Positions 1 to 6,822 of a DNA stretch of 15,835 nt are shown piece after piece. A model generated the notes under the pieces. It saw only the letters and a list, made by a program, of their open reading frames with translations, did not search any database and was not told the origin of the DNA. The translations under genes were made by a program, and so were the position numbers. Each line of letters starts with the position of its first letter. Positions within the stretch are counted from its first letter, which is position 1. This stretch comes from Gammaproteobacteria bacterium (GTDB lineage Bacteria; Pseudomonadota; Gammaproteobacteria; Eutrophobiales; Eutrophobiaceae). The stretch covers positions 1 to 15,835 of the forward strand of contig JABHFC010000217.1 in the NCBI GenBank assembly GCA_018676275.1, written 5' to 3'.

Positions 1-306
1 AAAAAGCGCAACGAAATTTTTCAAATGGCAGTGCTTGAACCTAAACTGGCGATTCTCGATGAAACAGACTCCGGCCTGGATATCGATGCCCTGAAGATTG
101 TTGCCGAAGGCGTAAACAGTCTGCGTAATGAAGAACGTTCTATGATCCTGGTAACCCATTACCAACGTTTGCTTAATTATATTGTTCCTGATCATGTACA
201 CGTTCTAGCGGCTGGTCGCATTATAAAATCAGGTGGTCGTGAACTGGCCCTGCAACTGGAAGAAGAAGGTTACGAACAGGTGATGCAGGAGGCTGCAGCA
301 GCATGA
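1..306 (+). CDS. sufC: SufC, Fe-S assembly ATPase (3' part, cut by window edge)
   Basis: The frame is open from base 1, so the gene starts to the left of the window; the ATG at 25 is internal. The visible 101 residues are the C-terminal half of an ABC-type ATPase: KKRNEIFQMA follows the signature helix, LAILDET is Walker B, SGLDIDALK is the D-loop region and THYQR carries the switch histidine. This combination, with the SufC-like end RIIKSGG...LEEEGYE, is typical of SufC and not of transport ATPases. By family knowledge, SufC hydrolyses ATP in the cytosolic SufBC2D scaffold on which Fe-S clusters are built. Its stop overlaps the sufD start (ATGA at 303-306), which indicates translational coupling. 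Walker A lies outside the window. The identification is secure. Confidence 0.96.
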   Translation, partial: KKRNEIFQMAVLEPKLAILDETDSGLDIDALKIVAEGVNSLRNEERSMILVTHYQRLLNYIVPDHVHVLAAGRIIKSGGRELALQLEEEGYEQVMQEAAAA

Positions 307-1619
307 CCCAGGCCGCAGTAAAACATTATCTTTCGGAGCACCAGCGTTTTCAGTCTACTTCGCATAACTGGCTGAGCCAACAACGTCAATCTGCCATCGA
401 TAGTTTCGGGGAAAATGGTTTTCCGACGACTCGACATGAGGCATGGAAATACACTGACGTTCGCCCTCTGTTAAAACAGAATTTTGCTGTTGTTGATGCT
501 GGTGCACATGACATTAGTGACGAGCAACTAAGTGAAATCCGTTTTGCCGGGCTAGAATGCCAGGAACTAGTGTTTGTAAACGGGCATTTTTCAGCTGAGC
601 TTTCTACAGATCAAGACGCGACTGTATGTTCATTAGCCAACGCCAGCGATGCCGCCAAACAGGAAATTAAAACTTACCTTAATCGTGGCGCACGTTCTGA
701 CAAACATGGTTTTGCGGCTTTAAACAGTGCATTTATCGTCGATGGTGCTTTTATCCATGTGCCGGACAATGTCGAACTGGAATTACCTGTCCACTTGATT
801 TTCATTGCAAGGAAACAGGACACATCATTTATATTGCATCCTCGTAATCTGATCGTGCTCGGAAATAATGCGCGGGCCACTGTCATTGAAAGCTATGTTG
901 GACTGGATGATTCAAGCTATTGCACTAATACGGTAACCGAGATTGTTACCGGTCAGGGTGCCTCACTTGAACATTACAAACTTCAACAGGAAGGTAGCAA
1001 TGGCTTTCATATTGGTTACCTGCAGGCCCAGTGCCAAAAAGACAGCCGACTTGAGTCACATTCTATTTCTCTTGGTGGTGCACTTGTGCGTAACGATATT
1101 GATGCTGTATTGGCCGAACCCGGTGCCCACGTTGGCTTGAACGGTCTTTATGTGGCGGGAGGAGATCAACACATCGATAACCATACCCGTGTTGACCACA
1201 GTGTGCCTAATACGAGTAGTGATGAAAACTATCGTGGCATCCTCGATGGCAAAGCACGTGCTGTTTTTAATGGTAAAGTCGTCGTGCACAAAGACGCACA
1301 GAAAACAGACGCTCAACAATCCAATGCCAATCTGTTGTTATCGAACGATGCCGAAATCGACACCAAGCCGGAACTGGAAATATATGCTGATGATGTCAAG
1401 TGCAGTCATGGTGCAACGGTTGGGCAGCTCGACGACAACATGTTGTTTTATCTTCGCACTCGTGCTGTTGATGAACAAACTGCCCGCAGTCTGCTGACCT
1501 TCGCCTTTGCCGAAGAGGTCATTAAACGTATCACACTCACGCCTGTCAGAGAGCGGATCGAATACAAGGTTGTCGGACGATTACCTGACGCCTCTTTGAT
1601 TACGGAATTTATGCAATGA
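303..1619 (+). CDS. sufD: SufD, Fe-S cluster assembly scaffold protein
   Basis: This 438-residue protein has the SufB/SufD family layout: a variable helical N-terminus (HNWLSQQRQSAIDSF, then FPTTRHEAWKYTDV), a long beta-helix core and a helical C-terminal domain. The best marker is KCSHGATVGQLD near residues 366-377, with Cys367 and His369 matching the E. coli SufD residues (Cys358 and His360) known to matter for cluster formation. The following stretch MLFYLRTRAVDEQTARSLL is also typical. SufD pairs with SufB and binds SufC in the cytosolic scaffold. It lies between sufC and sufS with ATGA overlaps at both ends, so the start at 303 is well supported by coupling. Length is close to the usual 420-440. 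SufB is longer and is expected upstream of sufC, so SufD is the better call. Confidence 0.96.
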   Translation: MTQAAVKHYLSEHQRFQSTSHNWLSQQRQSAIDSFGENGFPTTRHEAWKYTDVRPLLKQNFAVVDAGAHDISDEQLSEIRFAGLECQELVFVNGHFSAELSTDQDATVCSLANASDAAKQEIKTYLNRGARSDKHGFAALNSAFIVDGAFIHVPDNVELELPVHLIFIARKQDTSFILHPRNLIVLGNNARATVIESYVGLDDSSYCTNTVTEIVTGQGASLEHYKLQQEGSNGFHIGYLQAQCQKDSRLESHSISLGGALVRNDIDAVLAEPGAHVGLNGLYVAGGDQHIDNHTRVDHSVPNTSSDENYRGILDGKARAVFNGKVVVHKDAQKTDAQQSNANLLLSNDAEIDTKPELEIYADDVKCSHGATVGQLDDNMLFYLRTRAVDEQTARSLLTFAFAEEVIKRITLTPVRERIEYKVVGRLPDASLITEFMQ

Positions 1620-2863
1620 ATAGTACCGCTGCTTTGACCACACCCGCTTTTAATGTTGATGCCTTACGTCAGGATTTCCCGATATTGTCACGTGCTGTAC
1701 GCGGAAAGCCGCTCGTCTACCTTGACAATGCCGCCACATCGCAAAAACCGACCCAGGTCATCGAAACCATTAGCAGGTATTACAGCGAATATAACTCGAA
1801 TATACATCGAGGCGTGCACAGCCTCAGTGAAGAGGCCACCAGCGCCTATGAAGCGGCTCGCGAAAAGTGCCAGTCTTTTATTAATGCTAGCTCAGATAAA
1901 GAAATTATTTTTGTAAAAGGCACAACAGAAGCAATTAACCTGGTAGCCAATACCTATGGCAGGGCAAATATAAAAGCCGGTGATGAAATCATTGTCTCCT
2001 GGATGGAACATCACTCGAATATTGTCCCCTGGCAAATGCTATGTGAACAAAATGGTGCGGTACTTAAAGTCATCCCGATTAACGATGCTGGCGAGTTGAT
2101 CATGGATGAATACAGAAAGCTATTAAGTTCGAAGACCAAACTGGTTGCTGTTGGACACATTTCCAACGCTCTCGGAAGCATAAATCCAATAAAAGAAATT
2201 ATTGATCTTGCCCATCAACATGACGCGGTCGTAGTAATCGACGGTGCCCAGGCTACACCTCATACCAGTATTGATGTGCAATCACTGGATTGCGATTTTT
2301 ACGCTTTTTCAAGTCACAAATTGTTTGGCCCAACCGGTGTTGGTGTGCTTTATGGCAAACAGGCACTGTTAGAGGCCATGCCCCCTTATCAGGGCGGCGG
2401 CGATATGATCAAAATGGTGACCTTTGAAAAAACCATGTACAACGAATTACCACACAAATTCGAAGCAGGCACACCTAATATTGCCGGTGTTATTGGATTA
2501 GGTGCAGCAATTGATTATGTCAGCGAAATTGGTCTTGATGCTATCGCCACATACGAACATGAATTACTCGAATACGCCACCGAGGCTGCTTTGACGATTG
2601 ATGGGTTACGTTTGATTGGCACGGCAAGAAACAAGGCAAGTATACTTTCATTTGTTATGGACAAGGTACATCCCCATGACCTTGGCACCATCCTCGATCA
2701 CAACGGTATCGCTATTCGAACAGGACATCATTGCGCCATGCCTGTTATGGATAGATTTGAAATACCAGCAACTGCACGTGCCTCTTTTGCCTTTTATAAT
2801 ACCAAACATGAAATCGATGTTCTTATAGAAGGAATCGAGAATGCGAAAAAGGTTTTCTGCTGA
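1616..2863 (+). CDS. sufS: SufS, group II cysteine desulfurase
   Basis: SufS is a PLP enzyme that turns L-cysteine into alanine and holds the sulfur as a persulfide for cluster assembly. The 415-residue protein shows LDNAATSQKP near residues 36-45, the PLP-contacting EHHSN at 131-135, DGAQATPH at 209-216, the Schiff-base lysine in SSHKLFGPTG (Lys235) and the active cysteine in RTGHHCAMP (Cys373). The RxGHHC motif and the absence of the long cysteine loop place it in the SufS/CsdA group rather than IscS. The ATG at 1616 overlaps the sufD stop (ATGA), and its own stop overlaps the next start (TGATG). The partner encoded next is a SufU-type protein, and no sufE is seen in the window. The C-terminus ends in VFC; I attach no function to that cysteine. 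Confidence 0.97.
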   Translation: MNSTAALTTPAFNVDALRQDFPILSRAVRGKPLVYLDNAATSQKPTQVIETISRYYSEYNSNIHRGVHSLSEEATSAYEAAREKCQSFINASSDKEIIFVKGTTEAINLVANTYGRANIKAGDEIIVSWMEHHSNIVPWQMLCEQNGAVLKVIPINDAGELIMDEYRKLLSSKTKLVAVGHISNALGSINPIKEIIDLAHQHDAVVVIDGAQATPHTSIDVQSLDCDFYAFSSHKLFGPTGVGVLYGKQALLEAMPPYQGGGDMIKMVTFEKTMYNELPHKFEAGTPNIAGVIGLGAAIDYVSEIGLDAIATYEHELLEYATEAALTIDGLRLIGTARNKASILSFVMDKVHPHDLGTILDHNGIAIRTGHHCAMPVMDRFEIPATARASFAFYNTKHEIDVLIEGIENAKKVFC

Positions 2864-3312
2864 TGTTTGATTTAAAAGATTTATACCAGGAAGTGATCGT
2901 TGATCACAATCGTAGTCCAAGAAATTTTGGCAAAATGGAAAGCCCGGATCGAACCCTGGAAGGTTTTAATCCTCTATGCGGTGATCGGCTGACACTTTAT
3001 TTAAAAATGGAAGGTGAACAAATAGATGACATCAGCTTTGATGGTTCCGGTTGCGCTATATCCGTTGCTTCCGCCTCAATGATGACCGATGCCATGAAAG
3101 GCAAAACTGCAAAGGAAGCAGAAGAAATTTTTAATAATTTTCACGAACTTGTCACTACTGATGGAAGCAATGTCGACTCGGATAAACTGGGAAAACTAGC
3201 CGCCCTCGCTGGCGTGCGTGAATACCCGACCCGGGTCAAGTGTGCGACATTATGCTGGCACACACTACATTCTGCACTGGAAGGCGAACAGACCGCGATA
3301 TCAACCGAATGA
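2863..3312 (+). CDS. sufU: SufU-type sulfur acceptor / Fe-S assembly protein
   Basis: This 149-residue IscU-fold protein begins LYQEVIVDHNRSPRNFGKM, as SufU proteins do. Ligand positions are visible: Cys39 and Asp41 in LCGD, Cys64 in GSGCAIS and Cys127 in KCATLCWH, with an extra Cys131. The 63-residue gap between the second and third cysteine is longer than in IscU and fits SufU, which carries an insertion there; the IscU LPPVK motif is missing. In Gram-positive bacteria SufU is a zinc-dependent sulfur acceptor for SufS; whether it does the same here or acts as a scaffold is inference. It is coupled to sufS (one-base overlap) and to sufT (ATGA at 3309-3312). Since the visible part of the operon holds no sufE, this is the likely sulfur shuttle. 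Confidence 0.92.
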   Translation: MFDLKDLYQEVIVDHNRSPRNFGKMESPDRTLEGFNPLCGDRLTLYLKMEGEQIDDISFDGSGCAISVASASMMTDAMKGKTAKEAEEIFNNFHELVTTDGSNVDSDKLGKLAALAGVREYPTRVKCATLCWHTLHSALEGEQTAISTE

Positions 3313-3869
3313 CTGCGCAAATGAATGAACCGATTACTATTGAGCGTGATTGCGAGGCAATCCTGATCCCCGACGGCACCCCAATAGAAGTCCCTCAGGG
3401 GAGTGTTGTCTTTATCACCCAGGCATTGGGTGGTAATTACACTATCAACCTGAATGGTAATCTGGCACAGATTGGGCCGAAAGATGCTGATGCATTAGGT
3501 TTTGAAATTCCGGAAGAAGCGATAATAAAAGGAAACGTTACTCTGGATGACGGATCCTTAAATGAAGACGTGGTTTGGAGACAGATGCGCACCTGTTACG
3601 ACCCCGAAATCCCAATTAATGTTGTGGAACTTGGTCTCATTTACGATTGCCAGATAACAGCTCTGGATGATGACAATAACAGGGTAGATATTCTTATGAC
3701 ACTGACCGCTCCCGGATGCGGTATGGGTGAGTTTCTTGCCGCAGATGTTCATTCAAAAATCGCAGCCATCCCAACTGTAACAGAAGTTGATGTGCAGCTT
3801 ACCTTTGACCCTCCCTGGGGTATGGGAATGATGTCAGAGGCTGCCCGACTTGAATCAGGCATGTTTTAA
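3309..3869 (+). CDS. sufT: SufT, DUF59/MIP18-family Fe-S maturation protein
   Basis: I place the start at the ATG overlapping the sufU stop, giving 186 residues; the frame stays open upstream to 3240 but that stretch lies inside sufU. The N-terminal part (ERDCEAILIPDG, then ITQALGGNYTINLNGN) is the extension found in proteobacterial SufT proteins. The C-terminal DUF59 domain covers roughly residues 87-170, with YDPEIPINVVELGLIY at 97-112 and the conserved TLTAPGCGMG (Cys137), then FDPPWGMGMM. SufT homologues help mature Fe-S proteins, mainly by genetic evidence in Gram-positive bacteria; the molecular step is not settled. Its place at the end of the coupled suf genes supports the same role here. 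The exact start (3309 or the ATG at 3321) is less certain because neither has a clear Shine-Dalgarno sequence. Confidence 0.9.
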   Translation: MTAQMNEPITIERDCEAILIPDGTPIEVPQGSVVFITQALGGNYTINLNGNLAQIGPKDADALGFEIPEEAIIKGNVTLDDGSLNEDVVWRQMRTCYDPEIPINVVELGLIYDCQITALDDDNNRVDILMTLTAPGCGMGEFLAADVHSKIAAIPTVTEVDVQLTFDPPWGMGMMSEAARLESGMF

Positions 3870-3904
3870 CCAGGCTCTAATTCTTTTTATTTTCAGATAG
3901 TTAT

Positions 3905-4246
3905 ATGACTCCCGACTGGATTGACGTAGCCACTGTTGATGAACTTGGCCCGGGAAAGTCACATTTTATCGAAGTTGGAGATGTGACCATTGCTGTTTTT
4001 AATCTGGATGGTGAGTATTTTGCACTTGAGGATGCCTGCACCCATGATGGATCAAGGATGTTAAGCTGCGGTGTTGAAGCCAAATTTCTGGTTCACGGTG
4101 AACGACTCATGTGTCCACGCCATGGTGCCCAGTTTTGTATCAGGACAGGTACTGCGCTGAGCCGCCCCGCTACCGGCGCACTTGCCAGATTTGCGGTCAG
4201 GGTGGAATCCGACCAGGTTCAGGTATACAGCGAAAGCCAGACCTGA
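3905..4246 (+). CDS. Small Rieske [2Fe-2S] ferredoxin-like protein
   Basis: The 113-residue protein is a single Rieske domain. The two ligand pairs are CTH (Cys45, His47) and CPRH (Cys70, His73), followed by GAQFCIRTGTALSRPATG, the usual strand after the second ligand box. There is no signal peptide or membrane segment, so it should be a soluble cytosolic electron carrier like the ferredoxins of ring-hydroxylating dioxygenases. No oxygenase gene is nearby. Its position 35 bases after sufT, as in suf clusters of several bacteria, suggests a link to Fe-S assembly, perhaps electron supply; this is inference. Cys55 and Cys78 are extra cysteines not at ligand positions. There is no strong ribosome binding site before the ATG. 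It may be read from the suf operon because no terminator is visible in the gap. Confidence 0.88.
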   Translation: MTPDWIDVATVDELGPGKSHFIEVGDVTIAVFNLDGEYFALEDACTHDGSRMLSCGVEAKFLVHGERLMCPRHGAQFCIRTGTALSRPATGALARFAVRVESDQVQVYSESQT

Positions 4247-4289
4247 ACAGGCCGTACAAGGGCATATATAGCTAATTTCCCTGCAAAAG

Positions 4290-4318
4290 TTTTACCCGAA
4301 CGTATAAATACGTATAAT
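4290..4318 (+). promoter_or_regulatory. Likely sigma70 promoter of ndk
   Basis: A perfect TATAAT (4313-4318) lies 16-17 bases after TTTTAC/TTTACC (4290-4296). The bases just after the -10 are CGCGCGA, a GC-rich discriminator of the kind linked to stringent control. The octamer ACGTATAA occurs twice in a row with a 10-base period (4300-4307 and 4310-4317), so a second weaker -10 (TATAAA, 4303-4308) overlaps the spacer. Predicted transcription starts near 4325, which gives a leader of about 50 bases to the GTG at 4377 or about 185 bases to the ndk ATG. Confidence 0.6.
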
Positions 4319-4376
4319 CGCGCGACTTTATTCACACATTAAATTCAAGGTGCCTTTTATTAATTAGGATTTTTTT

Positions 4377-4508
4377 GTGAGTGTTAGGAAGCACCACGCG
4401 GAGAACCCCAATGTATATGCAATACATGAGGATTCGAGCACGGAGCTGACACCACAATCGCGAAAAAAGACAATTAGTTATGGTACCGACTACCACGGAG
4501 CAGTTTAC
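4377..4508 (+). other. In-frame open leader of ndk: possible N-terminal extension
   Basis: These 44 codons have no stop and run in frame into ndk. The GTG at 4377 has a very good ribosome binding site (AGGA at 4366-4369, 7-base spacing). The predicted peptide starts MSVRKHHAENPNVYAIHEDS and ends SYGTDYHGAVY, is hydrophilic, and I do not recognise it. Ndk itself normally starts at MALQRT, which has its own site (GGAG, 8-base spacing). Either the protein is made with an extra N-terminus, or this is a leader with an internal restart, or the frame is open by chance (roughly one chance in eight for 44 codons). A hairpin ATGTAT-atgca-ATACAT lies at 4411-4427. Confidence 0.4.
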
Positions 4509-4949
4509 ATGGCGCTACAACGCACACTTTCTATGATAAAACCCGACGCTGTTGCAAAAAACGTTATCGGTGAGATTTATGCACGCTTTGAAAAAGCCGG
4601 GCTTCAAATCGTCGCAGCAAAAATGCAACATCTTAATGTAGAGCAAGCCGCGGAGTTTTACGCCGTACATAAAGAACGTCCGTTTTACCAGGAATTGATT
4701 GATCTGATGACTTCAGGCCCGGTAATGATCCAGGTACTGGAGGGTGAGAACGCCATTGCGGTTAACCGTGAACTGATGGGCGCAACTTTTCCAAAAGACG
4801 CGGAAGCCGGTACTATTCGTGCCGATTTTTGTGATGCTGATGGTGATCAGGGTGAAAACGCCGTGCATGGTTCAGATGCACCGGAAACCGCTGCAACTGA
4901 AATTCCATTTTTCTTTTCTGCCGAGGAGCTCTGCACCCGCACCAGGTGA
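4509..4949 (+). CDS. ndk: Nucleoside diphosphate kinase
   Basis: Ndk moves the gamma-phosphate of ATP to other nucleoside diphosphates through a phosphohistidine. From the ATG at 4509 the protein is 146 residues (E. coli 143) and begins RTLSMIKPDAVAKNVIG with the catalytic-site Lys11. ARFEKAG, TSGPV and LEGENAI follow, then the active histidine in NAVHGSD (His120) and the C-terminal FFFSAEELCTRTR. About three extra residues sit before NAVHGSD compared with E. coli. The chosen start matches the family N-terminus and has GGAG 8 bases upstream; the same frame is open back to a GTG at 4377 with its own good binding site, so a 190-residue form cannot be excluded. The gene precedes rlmN with 6 bases between them, as in many gammaproteobacteria. 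Confidence 0.95.
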   Translation: MALQRTLSMIKPDAVAKNVIGEIYARFEKAGLQIVAAKMQHLNVEQAAEFYAVHKERPFYQELIDLMTSGPVMIQVLEGENAIAVNRELMGATFPKDAEAGTIRADFCDADGDQGENAVHGSDAPETAATEIPFFFSAEELCTRTR

Positions 4950-4955
4950 GGAGAT

Positions 4956-6053
4956 GTGAATTCCACAACTACAACCAATTTTTTTGATCTGAATCAGCCC
5001 GCCCTGCGAGAGTTTTTCTCTGGCATGGAGGAAAAGCCCTATCGTGCCACGCAAATAATGAAATGGGTATACCATCAGGGTATTACCGATTTCGACAAGA
5101 TGACAGATATCAGTAAGGGGTTAAGACAACATCTCGCTGAACAAACCGCCTTCAAGCTTCCAGAGATAGTTTCTCAACAGATATCTGATGATGGTACACG
5201 TAAGTGGCTATTGCGTATTGATGACAAGAACTGCGTAGAAACTGTTTTTATTCCTGAGAAAGATCGTGGAACCCTTTGCGTGTCTTCACAGGTGGGTTGT
5301 CCACTGGATTGTAGTTTTTGTTCTACTGGCAAACAGGGTTTTAACCGCAACCTGAGTGTCTCTGAAATTATCGGTCAGTTGTGGCTGGCAAATCGCGAAC
5401 TGGACAGTTTTCAACAACAAAACCGTATTATTACCAACGTTGTTATGATGGGCATGGGCGAACCTCTGCTTAATTTCGATAACGTCGTCAAAGCGATGGA
5501 TTTGATGAAGGATGATCTTGGTTTTAATATTTCACAAAAAAGAGTCACTTTGAGCACGGCCGGTATCGTACCCGGTATTGACCGACTGGCGGAAACGAGC
5601 AAGGTCAGTCTAGCTGTTTCACTCCATGCACCCAATAATGAATTAAGAGATGTGCTGGTGCCAATTAACCGAAGTTATCCCATAAAGGAACTGATGGCAG
5701 CTTGTCAACGCTATGCCAGACAACGGGATGATGACCCAATTACATTTGAATATGTCATGCTTGGTGGCATCAATGATAGCAAGGCTGAAGCCAAGCAACT
5801 GGCAAAATTACTGGCTTCGGTACCGGCGAAAGTTAACCTTATTCCCTTTAATCCCTTCCCGGGATCGGAATATAAATGCTCATCAATAGAAACTATTGAT
5901 CAATTCCGCGATATACTGGTAAAACAGGGGATTATTACTATAACTCGAAAAACCAGGGGGGATGATATTGACGCTGCCTGTGGGCAACTGGTGGGTCAGG
6001 TAGTCGCCCGAGCCAAAAGGCTTCAGCAAAGTCAATTAAATCGTCAGTCATGA
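4956..6053 (+). CDS. rlmN: RlmN, dual-specificity 23S rRNA / tRNA adenine-C2 methyltransferase
   Basis: RlmN is a radical-SAM enzyme that methylates C2 of A2503 in 23S rRNA and A37 of some tRNAs. The 365-residue protein has the [4Fe-4S] motif CPLDCSFC (Cys115, Cys119, Cys122), the mechanistic cysteines Cys108 (TLCVSSQ) and Cys342 (DAACGQL), equivalent to E. coli Cys118 and Cys355, the SAM-binding GMGEPLLN at 167-174 and LHAPNNELRD at 223-232. The Ala-Ala-Cys-Gly context and overall match favour RlmN over Cfr. The start is a GTG at 4956, preceded by AGGTG at the right distance, which lies across the ndk stop. The stop overlaps the pilF/pilW start (ATGA at 6050-6053). As an Fe-S enzyme it would be a client of the suf genes upstream. 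Confidence 0.97.
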   Translation: MNSTTTTNFFDLNQPALREFFSGMEEKPYRATQIMKWVYHQGITDFDKMTDISKGLRQHLAEQTAFKLPEIVSQQISDDGTRKWLLRIDDKNCVETVFIPEKDRGTLCVSSQVGCPLDCSFCSTGKQGFNRNLSVSEIIGQLWLANRELDSFQQQNRIITNVVMMGMGEPLLNFDNVVKAMDLMKDDLGFNISQKRVTLSTAGIVPGIDRLAETSKVSLAVSLHAPNNELRDVLVPINRSYPIKELMAACQRYARQRDDDPITFEYVMLGGINDSKAEAKQLAKLLASVPAKVNLIPFNPFPGSEYKCSSIETIDQFRDILVKQGIITITRKTRGDDIDAACGQLVGQVVARAKRLQQSQLNRQS

Positions 6054-6820
6054 AAAAAACAATACTGCTCATTGCGCTTGTTCTGCCTTTTCTATTTGCC
6101 TGCAACCAGACTGCTGGCAACAATAGCAACCTGCATACGACTAGCGGTCCGAACGCCGCTGGCAGGGCAAACCTGAGCCTTGGTATTGAGTATATGAACC
6201 GCGGTGAATATGAAAAATCGCTTGAGAAGCTGGACCGGGCCAAAGCAGCTGATCCAGGATATTCCGGCATTTATAACGCCTATGGCCTGCTTTATCAATT
6301 GCTGGATCGTAACAAGGACGCGGAAAATCATTTTAAAAAGGCGCTTAAACTGAATCCAAGAGATTCAGATACGATGAATAACTATGGTCGCTTTCTTTGT
6401 CAAATGAGTCGTAGCGAAGAAGCCGAACATACGTTTCTGAAGGCAGCAGAAAACCCACTCTATGCTACGCCGGAAATCGCTATCACTAATGCTGGTATCT
6501 GTGCCTACAGAAACAACCGCCCGGTCAAGGCAGAAGAATATTTCCGTAAGGCTCTGGATATTAATAAGCAAATTCCAACTGCGTTGCTGAAAATGTCACA
6601 ACTTTCCTACGATAAAGAAAACCATCTGTCAGCTCGCGCATATTTACAACGTTACCTTTCTTTCAGTCGACACACTGCAAGTAGTTTATGGCTGGGGATC
6701 AAAATTGAGAGAGAAATGGGTGATAAAGATGCTCTTTCCAGTTACATATTATCCCTAAAAAATAATTTCCCGGATTCCATAGAAGCAGGTCTGCTTATGG
6801 AGTCTGAATCTGATCACTGA
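6050..6820 (+). CDS. pilW: PilF/PilW, type IV pilus biogenesis TPR lipoprotein
   Basis: The 256-residue protein starts with a lipoprotein signal (MKKTILLIALVLPFLFAC, acylated Cys18), then a short polar linker and about five tetratricopeptide repeats. Repeats are visible at roughly residues 38-71 (LGIEYMNRGEYEKSLEKLDRA), 72-105 (AYGLLYQLLDRNKDAENHF), 106-139, 143-176 (NAGICAYRNNRPVKAEEYF) and 177-210. PilF/PilW is the outer-membrane pilotin that helps the secretin PilQ assemble. The symbol varies by genus (pilF in Pseudomonas, pilW elsewhere). The position between rlmN and rodZ is the standard one and decides between this and other TPR lipoproteins. It is coupled to rlmN by ATGA, and the gap to rodZ is two bases. 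Confidence 0.93.
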   Translation: MKKTILLIALVLPFLFACNQTAGNNSNLHTTSGPNAAGRANLSLGIEYMNRGEYEKSLEKLDRAKAADPGYSGIYNAYGLLYQLLDRNKDAENHFKKALKLNPRDSDTMNNYGRFLCQMSRSEEAEHTFLKAAENPLYATPEIAITNAGICAYRNNRPVKAEEYFRKALDINKQIPTALLKMSQLSYDKENHLSARAYLQRYLSFSRHTASSLWLGIKIEREMGDKDALSSYILSLKNNFPDSIEAGLLMESESDH

Positions 6821-6822
6821 TT

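Noticed and set aside
1150..1497. 115-residue open frame on the plus strand inside sufD
   Set aside because: It overlaps the most conserved part of SufD in another frame and resembles no family.
3240..3308. Longer N-terminus for SufT reaching back into sufU
   Set aside because: The extra residues are the sufU coding sequence in another frame; the ATGA overlap start at 3309 fits the family and the operon pattern.
4247..4289. Terminator after the Rieske gene
   Set aside because: No stem followed by a T-run could be found; the region only leads into the ndk promoter.
4427..4449. T-loop-like GATTCGAGC in the ndk leader, possible tRNA or tmRNA fragment
   Set aside because: The flanking bases do not pair as a T-stem, and no acceptor or anticodon arm can be drawn.
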